A DNA stretch of 52,068 bases from Dehalococcoidales bacterium. GTDB lineage: Bacteria; Chloroflexota; Dehalococcoidia; Dehalococcoidales; CSSed11-197. Below the pieces are notes generated by a model, which worked only from the letters and a program-made list of their open reading frames with translations, was not told the DNA's origin and made no database searches. The position numbers and the translations under genes were made by a program. Positions 34,702 through 44,057 of this stretch are shown here, piece by piece (position 1 is the stretch's first letter; each line of letters opens with the position of its first letter). Where the stretch lies: contig JAQUNW010000002.1 of NCBI GenBank assembly GCA_028717385.1, forward strand, positions 67,465-119,532. Reading direction: 5' to 3'.

Positions 34702-34902
34702 ATGTTTGGTTATTTTTCTATTCTTGCTGCAATTCCAGGCTTTTTTCTTAGTTCATGGTTCCTGATGCTTTTATGGGGAGTGTTTGGCCCAGATTTGGGA
34801 TGGCCAACCATTAGTTATGTAACCGCAATGCTTATTAACATTACCCTCTGGCTGGCAGTAGCACCTCTGGCAGCAGCCGGCAAAAGAGCAAAGCGCTGTT
34901 AG
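34702..34902 (+). CDS. Small two-TM membrane protein, unknown
   Basis: 66 aa, with a perfect AGGAGG (34691-34696) 5 nt before ATG 34702. Two hydrophobic helices (about 3-27 and 33-56) and a basic tail KRAKRC. The terminal Cys is noteworthy. It precedes purM by 27 nt on the same strand, so it may be the first gene of a purM-purH transcript. No family recognised. Confidence 0.7.
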   Translation: MFGYFSILAAIPGFFLSSWFLMLLWGVFGPDLGWPTISYVTAMLINITLWLAVAPLAAAGKRAKRC

Positions 34903-34929
34903 TAGCATTTTTTAAAAGGAGAATTCGAA

Positions 34930-35937
34930 ATTAAAGAAAGTTATGCTGGGTCAGGCGTTGACATTAACGTCGCCGATAAAGCCAAGAGACAAATTGCTGA
35001 ATATGCCGCTGCAACCCTTGGGCCTGAGGTGCTTAAAGGCCCCGGTTTTTTTGGCGGCCTTTATGAATTCAAAGGTTATAAACAACCTGTACTGGTATCC
35101 AGCGCCGATGGGGTTGGCACCAAGCTGAAGCTCGCTGTTGCTCTTGGCCGTCATGAAGGGGTCGGTCATGATATTGTTAATCACTGCGTAAACGATATTC
35201 TGACTTCCGGAGCCAGCCCTATATTCTTTCTTGACTATATTGCCAGTGGAAAGCTTGACCCCGATCAGATACAGGGAGTGGTAAAGGGGATGAGTGATGC
35301 ATGCCGGGAAGTGGGATGTGCGCTTATCGGCGGAGAAACTGCTGAAATGCCAGGAATGTATTCTGAAAAAGAATATGACCTTGTTGGTTTTATAGTTGGG
35401 GTCGTGGAAAAGCCAGCTATTATAACCGGAGAAAAAATCAGTATCGGGGATATCATACTCGGTATTCCATCAAATGGTCTTCATACTAATGGCTATTCAC
35501 TTGCCCGAAAGGTAATTGGAGAGACTCCGACAAAGTTGAACGAATTTACCCAGGAGCTGGGGAGGTCTTTGGGTGAAGCCCTTCTTCAGCCTCATCGATG
35601 TTACCACAATGTTCTTAAGCCACACCTTTCGTTGATTAATGGGATGGCTCATATCACCGGGGGTGGTTTGCCGGGGAATGTTCCCCGTGTGCTCCTGCCC
35701 GGAAAATGCGCCAAAATTAACACATCTGCGTGGGAAATACCTCCACTGTTCGAAATCATCCGTTGCAGGGGAAATGTCGATCGAGATGAAATGTACCGGG
35801 TTTTTAATATGGGTATCGGAATGGTTGTATTCTGCGACGCCGGCAAGGTATCCGAATTCCAGAAAGCGGTGCCTGAATCCGTATGCATAGGCGAAGTAAT
35901 TAAATCTGCAAATGACAAACAGGTGATATTAGACTAA
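34930..35937 (+). CDS. purM: Phosphoribosylformylglycinamidine cyclo-ligase, apparent AUU start
   Basis: 335 aa. Fifth step of purine synthesis (FGAM to AIR). The reading KESYAGSGVDINVADKAK at the N-terminus is the conserved SYxxAGVDI region; later VSSADGVGTKLKLA, GASPIFFLDYIASGKL, GGETAEMPGMY, GLHTNGYSLAR and HITGGGLPGNVPR complete the family. No ATG, GTG or TTG exists in frame between the stop at 34903 and the conserved N-terminus; the only start candidate is ATT 34930, preceded by AAAGGAGA at ideal spacing (8 nt). A GTG at 35029 would delete 33 conserved residues. Followed by purH after 17 nt. Confidence 0.9.
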   Translation: MKESYAGSGVDINVADKAKRQIAEYAAATLGPEVLKGPGFFGGLYEFKGYKQPVLVSSADGVGTKLKLAVALGRHEGVGHDIVNHCVNDILTSGASPIFFLDYIASGKLDPDQIQGVVKGMSDACREVGCALIGGETAEMPGMYSEKEYDLVGFIVGVVEKPAIITGEKISIGDIILGIPSNGLHTNGYSLARKVIGETPTKLNEFTQELGRSLGEALLQPHRCYHNVLKPHLSLINGMAHITGGGLPGNVPRVLLPGKCAKINTSAWEIPPLFEIIRCRGNVDRDEMYRVFNMGIGMVVFCDAGKVSEFQKAVPESVCIGEVIKSANDKQVILD

Positions 35938-35954
35938 TTTCAGGGAGGAAATTC

Positions 35955-37499
35955 ATGAGGGCTATAATCAGTGTTTCGGATAAAACAGGAGTAACCGAAT
36001 TTGCACGGGGATTAGCTGAATTGGGGTATGAGCTTTATTCAACCGGAGGTACCAAGAAAATCATTGCCGGTTCTGGGATTAAGGTTAAAAGTATTACCGA
36101 AATAACCGGCTTTGACGAAATATTGGATGGCAGGGTAAAAACCTTGCATCCGATGGTTCACGGGGGATTGCTGGCTAGACGGGATAAGCCGGAACATATG
36201 GATGAAATCAAAGAATACGGTATTGCCCCAATCGATCTTGTAGCCGTAAACCTCTACCCTTTTCGACGGACCGTAGCAAAAGAAGGGGCTACTATTGAGC
36301 AGGCTCTGGAAAATATTGATATAGGCGGGCCGACTATGATTCGGGCTTCTGCAAAAAACTACCCCGGTGTCATTGTGGTGGTCGATCCTGCAGACTACAC
36401 TCTGGTACTGGAAAAGCTTCAAAACCATTCTCTGGAGTTGGACGAAAGAAAAAAATTAGCACAGAAAGCCTTTCAGCACGTAGCCTTATACGATACTGCA
36501 ATAGCCCAATACCTGCGATCGGACGAGGATGCGTTTCCTGAGGAGATGACAATAGGTCTTGAAAAGCGCCAGGAGCTGCGTTACGGAGAAAATCCGCACC
36601 AGCGTGCCGCATTTTACTCTGAGGCAACTACTCGGAATGCGTATAACAGCGGAGTGACCTTTGCTGAGCAGTTATGGGGTAAGGAAATGTCTTTCAACAA
36701 TATTCTTGATGCTGATGCGGCATGGTCTACTGTTATCGACTTCACAGATACCACAGTGTGTGTGGTAAAACATACCAATCCATGTGGTCTGGCTTCCAAT
36801 CCGGACATAGTTGAAGCTTACCGCCGTGCGTTTTCGGGGGATCCAGTGAGTGCATTTGGCGGAATTGTTGCCATGAATAGGCGACTGACTGTCGGCGTCG
36901 CTGAGGAGATGGCTTCCACCTTCTATGAAATAGTAATTGCACCTGAATATGATAAAGAAGCGCTTGATATCCTGATGAAAAAGAAGAACCTGCGGATATT
37001 GAGAGTACCCCTGCCACCCGATTATAACTCCAAACCGATTCCAGCTTTCGACTTCCGCCGGGTCAAGGGAGGTTTGCTTGTTCAGGAAGCTGATAATCTA
37101 CCCGAAGATAGTATTGAAATGAAAGTTGCTACCAATCGAAAACCCACATCAGCAGAATTGCAGGATCTCAAATTTGCCTGGAGAGCGGTAAAACACATCA
37201 AGTCTAATGCTATTGTAATGGCTAAGAATAATACTTTACTTGGGATGGGGGCAGGTCAACCCAATCGCGTAGTAAGTGTGTTTTTAGCTAAGAATAAGGC
37301 GGGGGATGGGGCAAAAGGCAGCGTAATGGCATCAGACGCCATGTTTCCTTTTCCTGATTCTGTTGAACAAGCCGCGGAAGCGGGGATTACTGCCATTATT
37401 CAGCCTGGCGGTTCGGTAAGAGACCAGGAATCGATAGATATGGCGAACAAGTATAATATTGCCATGGTATTTACCGGGATACGACACTTCCTGCACTAG
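35955..37499 (+). CDS. purH: Bifunctional AICAR formyltransferase / IMP cyclohydrolase
   Basis: 514 aa. Last two steps of IMP synthesis. N-terminal IMP cyclohydrolase: ISVSDKTGVTEFARGL, ELYSTGGTKK, GRVKTLHPMVHGG. C-terminal transformylase: RYGENPHQRAAFY, VVKHTNPCGLA with the catalytic KH pair, IVMAKNNTLLGMGAGQ, and SDAMFPFPDSVE. Full length. GGGAGGAAA precedes the ATG. Co-transcribed with purM and followed by an intrinsic terminator. Confidence 0.96.
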   Translation: MRAIISVSDKTGVTEFARGLAELGYELYSTGGTKKIIAGSGIKVKSITEITGFDEILDGRVKTLHPMVHGGLLARRDKPEHMDEIKEYGIAPIDLVAVNLYPFRRTVAKEGATIEQALENIDIGGPTMIRASAKNYPGVIVVVDPADYTLVLEKLQNHSLELDERKKLAQKAFQHVALYDTAIAQYLRSDEDAFPEEMTIGLEKRQELRYGENPHQRAAFYSEATTRNAYNSGVTFAEQLWGKEMSFNNILDADAAWSTVIDFTDTTVCVVKHTNPCGLASNPDIVEAYRRAFSGDPVSAFGGIVAMNRRLTVGVAEEMASTFYEIVIAPEYDKEALDILMKKKNLRILRVPLPPDYNSKPIPAFDFRRVKGGLLVQEADNLPEDSIEMKVATNRKPTSAELQDLKFAWRAVKHIKSNAIVMAKNNTLLGMGAGQPNRVVSVFLAKNKAGDGAKGSVMASDAMFPFPDSVEQAAEAGITAIIQPGGSVRDQESIDMANKYNIAMVFTGIRHFLH

Positions 37500-37519
37500 A
37501 AGAGAACAAAGCTGCAAAC

Positions 37520-37556
37520 AAGGGGAGGATATAACAATCCTCCCCTTTTATTATTT
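37520..37556 (+). terminator. Intrinsic terminator after purH
   Basis: An 11-bp stem (37520-37530 with 37537-37547) with 6-nt loop, followed by TTATTATTT. Confidence 0.85.
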
Positions 37557-37590
37557 GACCAAAGCCTTCAACGGGGCTTTTTATGGTCAG

Positions 37591-37619
37591 TTGACTTGTT
37601 AATGCCACGTCATTATGTT
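37591..37619 (+). promoter_or_regulatory. Promoter of recA
   Basis: TTGACT (37591-37596), 17-nt spacer, TATGTT (37614-37619). Start near 37626 leaves a 14-nt leader with AGGCGAG. I see neither a CGAAC-N4-GTTCG-type nor a CTGT-N8-ACAG-type LexA box over it. Confidence 0.6.
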
Positions 37620-37639
37620 ATTCTGTTGCTAGGCGAGAA

Positions 37640-38659
37640 ATGACCACAGAGAAGCAAAAGGCTCTGGAATTGGCCGTAGGCCTGATAGAGAAGCAGTTCG
37701 GCAAAGGTGCCATAATGAAACTTGGCGCTGATGCTGTCCGTACCCATGTAGAGGCAATCCCTACCGGGGCGTTGTCTCTTGATTTAGCCTTGGGGATTGG
37801 TGGCATTCCCCGTGGCAGGATAACAGAAATATATGGCCCCGAAGGTTCGGGAAAGACAACGCTGGCGTTACATATTATAGCCGAGGCCCAAAGACGGGGA
37901 GGCAATACGGCTTGTATTGACGTAGAGCATGCTCTTGATCCGGTTTATGCCTCCAATATCGGGGTAAATATTGAGGAACTGCTTATATCTCAGCCAGATA
38001 ACGGCGAGGAAGCTCTCGAAATAACAGAGCGGCTGGTACAAAGCGGAGCTATAGATGTGGTGGTAGTAGATAGTGTTGCTGCGCTGGTACCAAGAGCAGA
38101 GCTTGAAGGAGATATGGGTGATGCCCATGTTGGCCTGCAGGCAAGGCTCATGTCGCAAGCACTTCGAAAGCTTACTGCCGCTATTGGGCGTTCTGGTACG
38201 GCGGTAGTTTTTATCAACCAGCTCAGGGAAAAAGTGGGGATCGTTTTTGGAAATCCGGAGGTTACCCCGGGAGGCAGGGCGCTTAAGTTTTATAGCTCGG
38301 TACGTTTGGATTTAAGACGCACCGAAACTCTGAAACAAGGCACCAATGCCATCGGCACTCGAGTTCGAGCCAGGGTAGTCAAGAACAAAGTAGCTCCACC
38401 TTTCAGGACTGCTGAGTTCGATATTATGTTTGCTTCCGGTATCAGCCGTGAAGGCAGCATATTAGATTTGGGTGTTGAGCTGGGTATTGTAAAAAAGGCA
38501 GGGGCCTTCTTCTCTTATGGTGACATTCGCCTGGGGCAGGGCAGGGAAAACTCAAAGGAATTCCTTGTTGCTCATCCTGAAATTACACAGGAAATTGAAC
38601 AAGGAATCAGGGCCTCAGCAGTCACCAGTTTTGGAGAAGTGGATAGCGAAACAGATTAG
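37640..38659 (+). CDS. recA: Recombinase A
   Basis: 339 aa. Strand-exchange and SOS co-protease ATPase. Walker [10 protein letters not shown], the [18 protein letters not shown] region, L1/L2 loops including [16 protein letters not shown], and [26 protein letters not shown] 37640. Followed by a 28-bp palindrome and recX. Confidence 0.97.
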   Translation: MTTEKQKALELAVGLIEKQFGKGAIMKLGADAVRTHVEAIPTGALSLDLALGIGGIPRGRITEIYGPEGSGKTTLALHIIAEAQRRGGNTACIDVEHALDPVYASNIGVNIEELLISQPDNGEEALEITERLVQSGAIDVVVVDSVAALVPRAELEGDMGDAHVGLQARLMSQALRKLTAAIGRSGTAVVFINQLREKVGIVFGNPEVTPGGRALKFYSSVRLDLRRTETLKQGTNAIGTRVRARVVKNKVAPPFRTAEFDIMFASGISREGSILDLGVELGIVKKAGAFFSYGDIRLGQGRENSKEFLVAHPEITQEIEQGIRASAVTSFGEVDSETD

Positions 38660-38709
38660 CCAGAATAGCTAGTCAAGCTAACACAACAAAATATTAACTG
38701 GAAAACATG

Positions 38710-38737
38710 AAGGCTGAGGCACGCGTGCCTCAGCCTT
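38710..38737. terminator. 28-bp perfect palindrome between recA and recX
   Basis: Fourteen-base arms meet at 38723/38724 with no spacer (CACGCGTG core). GTCTATTTG follows, a weak T-run. Probably a leaky terminator that lowers recX expression relative to recA, as known between recA and recX in other bacteria. Confidence 0.6.
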
Positions 38738-38756
38738 GTCTATTTGTGGTGTTATT

Positions 38757-39407
38757 ATGGTATTAATCACCGGTCTGGAAATGAATACAAAAAAGAACAG
38801 GGCGCGGTTATATATCGACGGGGCTTATGTGTTCAGTATTTCTGTTGAAGTAGCCCTCAAAAAGAAGCTCAGGATCGGAATGGAAATAAGCGAAAACCAG
38901 ATAGAAACACTAAGAGAAGATGATGAAATCTGCCGTTGTAAAGAATCAGCCTTTAGGCTTTTGGATTTCAGGGCGAGAAGCGAAAAAGAACTCAGGGATC
39001 GCCTTGCCCGAAAAGGATTTGGGTTAGAGGTTATAGGAAAGACGATGGAAGGTTTAAAAGCCTCCGGATTGATAGATGATGTTGAATTTGGGCGACAATG
39101 GGCAGAGAGCCGGCAAAATTTTAGGCCGCAGAGCGCTTTTCTCACCCGTCGTGAGTTAAAAGACAAGGGCTTAAGCGAAGAAGCAATTGCGCAGGCAGTT
39201 GAAAATTATGATGATTATGAAAATGCTCTGTCGGCAGCGCGGCCAAGGGCAATGAAATATACCGGGATCGAGTACCCCATATTCCAGCGCCGCATTGGCA
39301 GCTTTCTTCAGCGTCGGGGTTTTGGTTATGGGGTTATTAAACCGATTATTAACAAGCTGTGGAAAGAAGTAATACAGTATCAAAATAGCGGGGAGAACCT
39401 GCAATAA
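38757..39407 (+). CDS. recX: RecA regulator RecX
   Basis: 216 aa. Binds RecA filaments and limits them. Tandem three-helix repeats: AFRLLDFRARSEKELRDRLA, then GLIDDVEFGRQWAES, then TRRELKDKGLSEEAIAQA, typical of RecX. An N-terminal extension of about 60 residues resembles that of firmicute-type RecX. ATG 38757 is chosen since upstream in-frame codons lie in or next to the palindrome; the Shine-Dalgarno is weak. Confidence 0.88.
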   Translation: MVLITGLEMNTKKNRARLYIDGAYVFSISVEVALKKKLRIGMEISENQIETLREDDEICRCKESAFRLLDFRARSEKELRDRLARKGFGLEVIGKTMEGLKASGLIDDVEFGRQWAESRQNFRPQSAFLTRRELKDKGLSEEAIAQAVENYDDYENALSAARPRAMKYTGIEYPIFQRRIGSFLQRRGFGYGVIKPIINKLWKEVIQYQNSGENLQ

Positions 39408-39447
39408 ATCATCTGCAGTTCATATACAGCAGAGAAAAGGAGAATAA

Positions 39448-40980
39448 ATGGATACGGTTCTAGTCATAGTATTCAGTTTTATCATTGGCGTTGTATTTGG
39501 CGCTATGGCTATGTTTCTTACCAAGGGTATGATGGCGGCTCGTCAGGCTACATTAGCCAAAAAGGAGGCAGCCCAGATTATTGCTGAGGCGAAAGCGGAA
39601 GCCAAGGAATATCTGCGCGAGGCCAAAAAGGAAGCAGATAGAGAAAAGACCTTAACGGAAGGTGAAATTCGGGAAAGACGCAGTGAAATTCAACGGCAGG
39701 AAAATCGTCTTGCGCAGAAGGAAGCCACACTTGAACGCAAGCTTGAGGAAGCAGAGCGGAGAGAGCAAAGCCTGGAGGACAAGAATCGTCAGTCAGAGGA
39801 AATAAAGACAGAAATAGAAAAAATAAAGCAGGATCAGTTGACACATCTGGAACAGGTCTCCCAAATGTCATCGGCCGAGGCTAAAGCCGAGTTGTTTGAT
39901 CGAATGGAAAGGGAAATGCAAGCCGAGACTGCCCGGCGTTTACACCAGTGGGAGACCAAGATAAAGCTGGAAGCAGATGAAAAAGCGCGTAATATACTTT
40001 CCCAGGTGATTCAGCGCTCGGCAGCGGAGGTTGTTAGCGAGACTACTGCAACCGCGGTTCCGTTGCCTAATGATGATATGAAGGGAAGGCTTATTGGCAG
40101 GGAAGGCCGCAATATCAAGGCGCTGGAACAAGCAACCGGTGTTGATCTTATCATTGATGATACGCCTGGCGCAGTCACTCTTTCTTCTTTTGACCCGGTG
40201 AGGCGTGAAATCGCCCGCCAGGCGGTTGAAAAACTCATAATGGATGGCAGAATTCACCCGGCACGCATCGAAGAAGTGGTTAATAAAGCAAAAGAAGATG
40301 TTGAAGCCTCAATTCTGCAGGCTGGCGAGCAGGCAACCCTGCATGTAGGTGTTCAGGGGCTGCATATTGAGTTGATAAAGCTTCTTGGCAGGTTGAAATA
40401 TCGAACCAGCTATGGCCAGAATGTACTCGCCCATAGTATTGAAGTAGCTCAGCTTTCCGGATTGATAGCAGCCGAGCTTGGAGTAAAGGTTCATACTGCC
40501 AAAAAAGCAGGGCTACTGCATGATATCGGCAAAGCGGTTGACCGGGAAATTGAGGGTTCGCACGCACAAATTGGCGCAGATCTGGTTAAACAATGGGATC
40601 GCAACCAGGATGTAATCAAAGGGGTCGCCGAACACCATCTTGAAGCTGGGGATACCAGTATCTGGGGTTTTATAGTATCGGCGGCGGATGCGATTTCCAG
40701 TGCAAGACCAGGAGCCCGGCGTGAGTCCCTGGAATCCTATCTCAAGCGATTGACAGCGCTGGAAGACATTGCCGGCAGCTTCAAGGGGGTTGAGAAATCC
40801 TATGCCATACAAGCTGGTCGGGAAGTGCGTATTCTGGTTAAGCCTGAAGAAGTTGATGATCTGTCGGCCATGCGTATGGCGAGAGACATTGTTAAGAAAA
40901 TAGAAGAGACTCTTGAGTATCCTGGTCAGATAAGGATCACAGTAATTCGTGAGACTCGTGCTGTGGATATTGCCAAATAG
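39448..40980 (+). CDS. rny: Ribonuclease Y
   Basis: 510 aa. Membrane-bound endoribonuclease starting mRNA decay. N-terminal membrane helix (about 3-24), a long Glu/Lys/Ala coiled coil (about 35-190), a KH domain with [19 protein letters not shown], and an HD domain with [12 protein letters not shown] and [12 protein letters not shown], where the His-Asp pair binds metal. AAAGGAG precedes the ATG. First gene of rny-ymdB-PHP. Confidence 0.96.
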   Translation: MDTVLVIVFSFIIGVVFGAMAMFLTKGMMAARQATLAKKEAAQIIAEAKAEAKEYLREAKKEADREKTLTEGEIRERRSEIQRQENRLAQKEATLERKLEEAERREQSLEDKNRQSEEIKTEIEKIKQDQLTHLEQVSQMSSAEAKAELFDRMEREMQAETARRLHQWETKIKLEADEKARNILSQVIQRSAAEVVSETTATAVPLPNDDMKGRLIGREGRNIKALEQATGVDLIIDDTPGAVTLSSFDPVRREIARQAVEKLIMDGRIHPARIEEVVNKAKEDVEASILQAGEQATLHVGVQGLHIELIKLLGRLKYRTSYGQNVLAHSIEVAQLSGLIAAELGVKVHTAKKAGLLHDIGKAVDREIEGSHAQIGADLVKQWDRNQDVIKGVAEHHLEAGDTSIWGFIVSAADAISSARPGARRESLESYLKRLTALEDIAGSFKGVEKSYAIQAGREVRILVKPEEVDDLSAMRMARDIVKKIEETLEYPGQIRITVIRETRAVDIAK

Positions 40981-40982
40981 AA

Positions 40983-41747
40983 ATGAAAATACTGGTTATT
41001 GGAGATGTTATCGGAAAACCCGGGCGGCAGGCTTTACAACAGTTGCTGCCAGGGTTGAGAAACGAATTAAATCTGGATTTGGTTATTGCGAATGCGGAGA
41101 ATCTGGCCGGAGGCATCGGAGTTACCCCAGAAACCGCCCGTGAGCTGCTCCAGACTGGTGTTGACGTGCTTACTTCGGGTAACCACATCTGGGCGCACAA
41201 GGATATAATTCCCGAGATAGATTCATTACCGCTGGTGCGCCCATTGAACTATCCGCCTGGTGTTCCTGGTAAAGGTTACATAATTGAGCGCAACGTTATG
41301 ATAGTTAACTTGATAGGGCGAGTATTCATTGGCAATTTTGATTGTCCTTTCCGTGCTATGGATACACTGCTTTCAAGTGTCGAGCCGCTTCCAAAGGTTA
41401 TCATTGTAGATTTCCATGCAGAAGCAACTGCGGAAAAAATTGCGCTGGGCAGATATCTGGATGGCAGAGTAAGCGCTGTGCTGGGAACTCATACTCATGT
41501 AGGCACTATCGACCACCAGGTGCTCCCTGGGGGGACGGCATTTGTAAGTGATATCGGCATGACGGGACCGGTTGAATCCATCATTGGAGATGAAATCGAT
41601 GCCGTGCTGAAAAGGGTGCTTACTATGATGCCAGGCAGGCTTTCCGCCGCTAAAGGTCCAGTAAAGTTTACTGCTATGCTGCTCGATATCGATCAAGAAA
41701 ATGGAAAGGCAATTTCGATTGAACGCATTACAAAGGATGTCGGTTAA
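40983..41747 (+). CDS. YmdB-type metallophosphoesterase (TIGR00282)
   Basis: 254 aa. Metal ligands in ILVIGDVIGKPGRQAL, ANAENLAGG, TSGNHIW, VDFHAEAT and LGTHTHVGT. Members hydrolyse cyclic nucleotides (2',3'-cNMP or cAMP) and in Bacillus affect RNase Y activity. Two nt after rny, the common rny-ymdB pair. Confidence 0.92.
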   Translation: MKILVIGDVIGKPGRQALQQLLPGLRNELNLDLVIANAENLAGGIGVTPETARELLQTGVDVLTSGNHIWAHKDIIPEIDSLPLVRPLNYPPGVPGKGYIIERNVMIVNLIGRVFIGNFDCPFRAMDTLLSSVEPLPKVIIVDFHAEATAEKIALGRYLDGRVSAVLGTHTHVGTIDHQVLPGGTAFVSDIGMTGPVESIIGDEIDAVLKRVLTMMPGRLSAAKGPVKFTAMLLDIDQENGKAISIERITKDVG

Positions 41748-42587
41748 TTGAGCATAGATCTGCATCTTCATACCACTGCATCCGATGGTCGTATAGATCC
41801 GGCAGATCTAGTTGATCTTGGAGCTGAAAGAGGGCTATCAGTGATGGCTATTACCGACCACGATACTGTTGATGGCATCGATTCCGCCCTTAACCAGGCT
41901 GCCAAACATTCTGGTTTAAAGGTTATCCCTGGCATCGAGTTGAGCACCCATGCCCCTGGAAGCGAACTGCATCTTCTCGGTTATTTCATTGACCATCGCA
42001 GTCCTGAATTGCTTTCTGTTTGTCGCAGTATGCGTTCAGATCGGGCCGAGCGCGCACAGGCAATGGTTGACAAATTAAACAAACTGGGCATTCCGGTGAC
42101 GTGGGAAAGGGTTTGCCAACTAGCAGGGGATTCCAATATAGGCCGTCCTCATATTGCCAGAGCGCTTTTGGAAGGTGGTTATATTAGCAGTTTTGAAGAA
42201 GCTTTTGATCTTTATCTGGCTCAGGGGAAGCCGGCATATGCAGAGCGTTTTAAAATCACTCCTGCAGAAGCTGTCCAGCTGGTTACCAGGTGCGGAGGGC
42301 TGCCGGTGATGGCTCACCCGCTTACCGTTGATAATTATATTTCGATAATAACTGAGTTAACTGCAGCCGGGCTTGTTGGAATCGAGGTACATTACAAGGA
42401 TTATAATGGCGAAGAACGGCGTAGGCTTCTCGAAATTGCGTCAAAATTAAACCTGATTGCTACTGGTGGAAGTGATTATCATGGAATAGATGATACCGTT
42501 GAGGTTCTTCCGGGTAAAGCAGGAGTGCCCAGGGGTGTGGCAGCCGAATTGTATCGAAAGGCCAGACAAAAAGGGATTGCGGTATAA
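41748..42587 (+). CDS. PHP-domain phosphoesterase (RNase AM / YciV-like)
   Basis: 279 aa. PHP motifs: DLHLHTTASDG, AITDHDTVDG, GIELST, and late GGSDYHG. The insert with NIGRPHIARALLEGGY and VMAHPLTV matches the RNase AM/nucleoside 3',5'-bisphosphate phosphatase subgroup, which degrades pAp or trims RNA 5' ends. TTG start immediately after the ymdB-like stop, so coupled. The RNA-decay neighbourhood fits. Confidence 0.87.
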   Translation: MSIDLHLHTTASDGRIDPADLVDLGAERGLSVMAITDHDTVDGIDSALNQAAKHSGLKVIPGIELSTHAPGSELHLLGYFIDHRSPELLSVCRSMRSDRAERAQAMVDKLNKLGIPVTWERVCQLAGDSNIGRPHIARALLEGGYISSFEEAFDLYLAQGKPAYAERFKITPAEAVQLVTRCGGLPVMAHPLTVDNYISIITELTAAGLVGIEVHYKDYNGEERRRLLEIASKLNLIATGGSDYHGIDDTVEVLPGKAGVPRGVAAELYRKARQKGIAV

Positions 42588-42605
42588 AGGGATGAGGGTC
42601 TCGCT

Positions 42606-43280
42606 ATGTTAAGCTGGCAGTTTGTGCTGTTAGGCTTGTTTGCCTATCTGCTCGGCTCAGTTCCGGCAGCATATATAGCTGCGCGTTTGAGCAAGGGTAT
42701 TGATTTGAGGGAAACCGGCAGCGGGAATGTTGGAACCTCTAATGTTGCCAGAATGACTTCAAAGATACTTGCTGTGCCAGTATTTATGTTTGATATAGGT
42801 AAAGGTTATCTGGTGGTTTGGCTGGCAAGTATCGCCGGAATGGAACTTTTTTACCAGATTGTTATCGGATTATTGGCAGTGATAGGCCACAATTGGCCAG
42901 TGTTTCTTGGTTTTAAGGGAGGGCGAGGAATTGCTACCAGTCTTGGAATGGTTTTGGCGGTATCTCCCTGGCTTGGGGTAATAATGATTGTCTTGGCTTT
43001 TAGCTTATTCCCATTTAAACATCTTGCTCTGGGAGTATTGATTGCATTAACCGCTCTTCCGCTCCTGGCCTGGTTTGTCGCTTCTCCGCTGGGAATAAGC
43101 GATAGAACTGGAGCCTTCTTCGGATTCCTGTTACTTTTTATAATTGTTGTTATCAGAAGATTAACTCCGCCCAGATCTGAGATTAGTCTTCACACGCCAA
43201 TTGGAGAATTACTGGTAAATCGGCTGCTGTTCGACCGAGATATACGCAGTCGGGAAGCCTGGGTAAATCGCAACAGCTAA
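42606..43280 (+). CDS. plsY: Acyl-phosphate glycerol-3-phosphate acyltransferase
   Basis: 224 aa. First acylation in phospholipid synthesis, from acyl-phosphate. Motifs GSVPAAYIAARL, RETGSGNVGTSNVAR, DIGKGYLVV, GHNWPVFLGFKGGRGIATS. Seven membrane helices with the glycine-rich phosphate loops facing the cytoplasm. A C-terminal tail of about 35 residues follows the last helix. Confidence 0.95.
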   Translation: MLSWQFVLLGLFAYLLGSVPAAYIAARLSKGIDLRETGSGNVGTSNVARMTSKILAVPVFMFDIGKGYLVVWLASIAGMELFYQIVIGLLAVIGHNWPVFLGFKGGRGIATSLGMVLAVSPWLGVIMIVLAFSLFPFKHLALGVLIALTALPLLAWFVASPLGISDRTGAFFGFLLLFIIVVIRRLTPPRSEISLHTPIGELLVNRLLFDRDIRSREAWVNRNS

Positions 43281-43282
43281 CT

Positions 43283-44053
43283 TCATGCAGGATTAGCTGA
43301 AATATATTCTACAATTGAAGGCAACACTTTGCCTGCTTTGGTGTAAATCGCTAAATCTGCTTTTTCATCCAGCGGGGTGGGTGAAAGGTTGATTATTACC
43401 AGTTTAGCTCCATTGGATAATGCGTATTCCGGCATTAGTGCTGCTGGATAGACGGTCAGCGTCGAGCCAATTACGAAAAACAGATCGCATAAACTCGATT
43501 CTTTCTGTGCTTGCTCGAGAGCTTTTGCTGGTAAGGATTCTCCAAAGAAAACGACATCCGGCTTGATTATACCATTGCATTCGGGGCATACCGGTACTGG
43601 GGATTTCTGCGCCATGTCCAGTACTATATCCAGTGTGAACCTGTGCCTGCATCCCAAGCAGGTAAAAGTATTCATACTGCCATGCAGTTCGTGTACCAAA
43701 TCCGTTGGTGCCCCTCCGAGCTGGTGGAGGCCGTCGATATTTTGGGTGATCACTGCTTTAACGTAACCTTGCTTGCATAATTCACCTATAGCAAAATGGG
43801 CGGGATTGGGAAAGACGCCGGTTATTAGTGAGCGGAATAGCTCCCAATGCATGATTCTCGACTCCTCTTGTTGAATAAACGAGGAATAGTCAAATGCCTT
43901 CTGGTCAAACCTGTCCCAGATACCACCGGGGCTGCGAAAGTCCGGTATGCCGGATTCAGTGCTTACCCCTGCTCCGGTGAACACTACCGCGTGTCGAGAA
44001 TCAAGAATCATCTGAGCGGCTTTATGAAATATTCTGTCATTATTTATGTTCAT
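43283..44053 (-). CDS. Sir2-family NAD-dependent protein deacylase
   Basis: 256 aa. NAD pocket GAGVSTESGIPDFRS, TQNIDGLHQLGG, catalytic His in ELHGSM, and a zinc site of two Cys pairs, CLGC and CPEC. Tight two-nt convergent spacing to plsY. ATG 44053 is preferred, 4 nt after the glycosylase stop; an upstream in-frame ATG at 44095 would overlap that gene. No clear Shine-Dalgarno. Confidence 0.91.
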   Translation of the reverse strand: MNINNDRIFHKAAQMILDSRHAVVFTGAGVSTESGIPDFRSPGGIWDRFDQKAFDYSSFIQQEESRIMHWELFRSLITGVFPNPAHFAIGELCKQGYVKAVITQNIDGLHQLGGAPTDLVHELHGSMNTFTCLGCRHRFTLDIVLDMAQKSPVPVCPECNGIIKPDVVFFGESLPAKALEQAQKESSLCDLFFVIGSTLTVYPAALMPEYALSNGAKLVIINLSPTPLDEKADLAIYTKAGKVLPSIVEYISANPA

Positions 44054-44057
44054 TACT

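Noticed and set aside
35029-35937. purM starting at GTG 35029
   Set aside because: Would remove the conserved SYxxAGVDI N-terminus; there is no Shine-Dalgarno before that GTG, while ATT 34930 has an ideal one.
37560-37640. LexA box before recA
   Set aside because: No CGAAC-N4-GTTCG or CTGT-N8-ACAG type palindrome could be found around the recA promoter.
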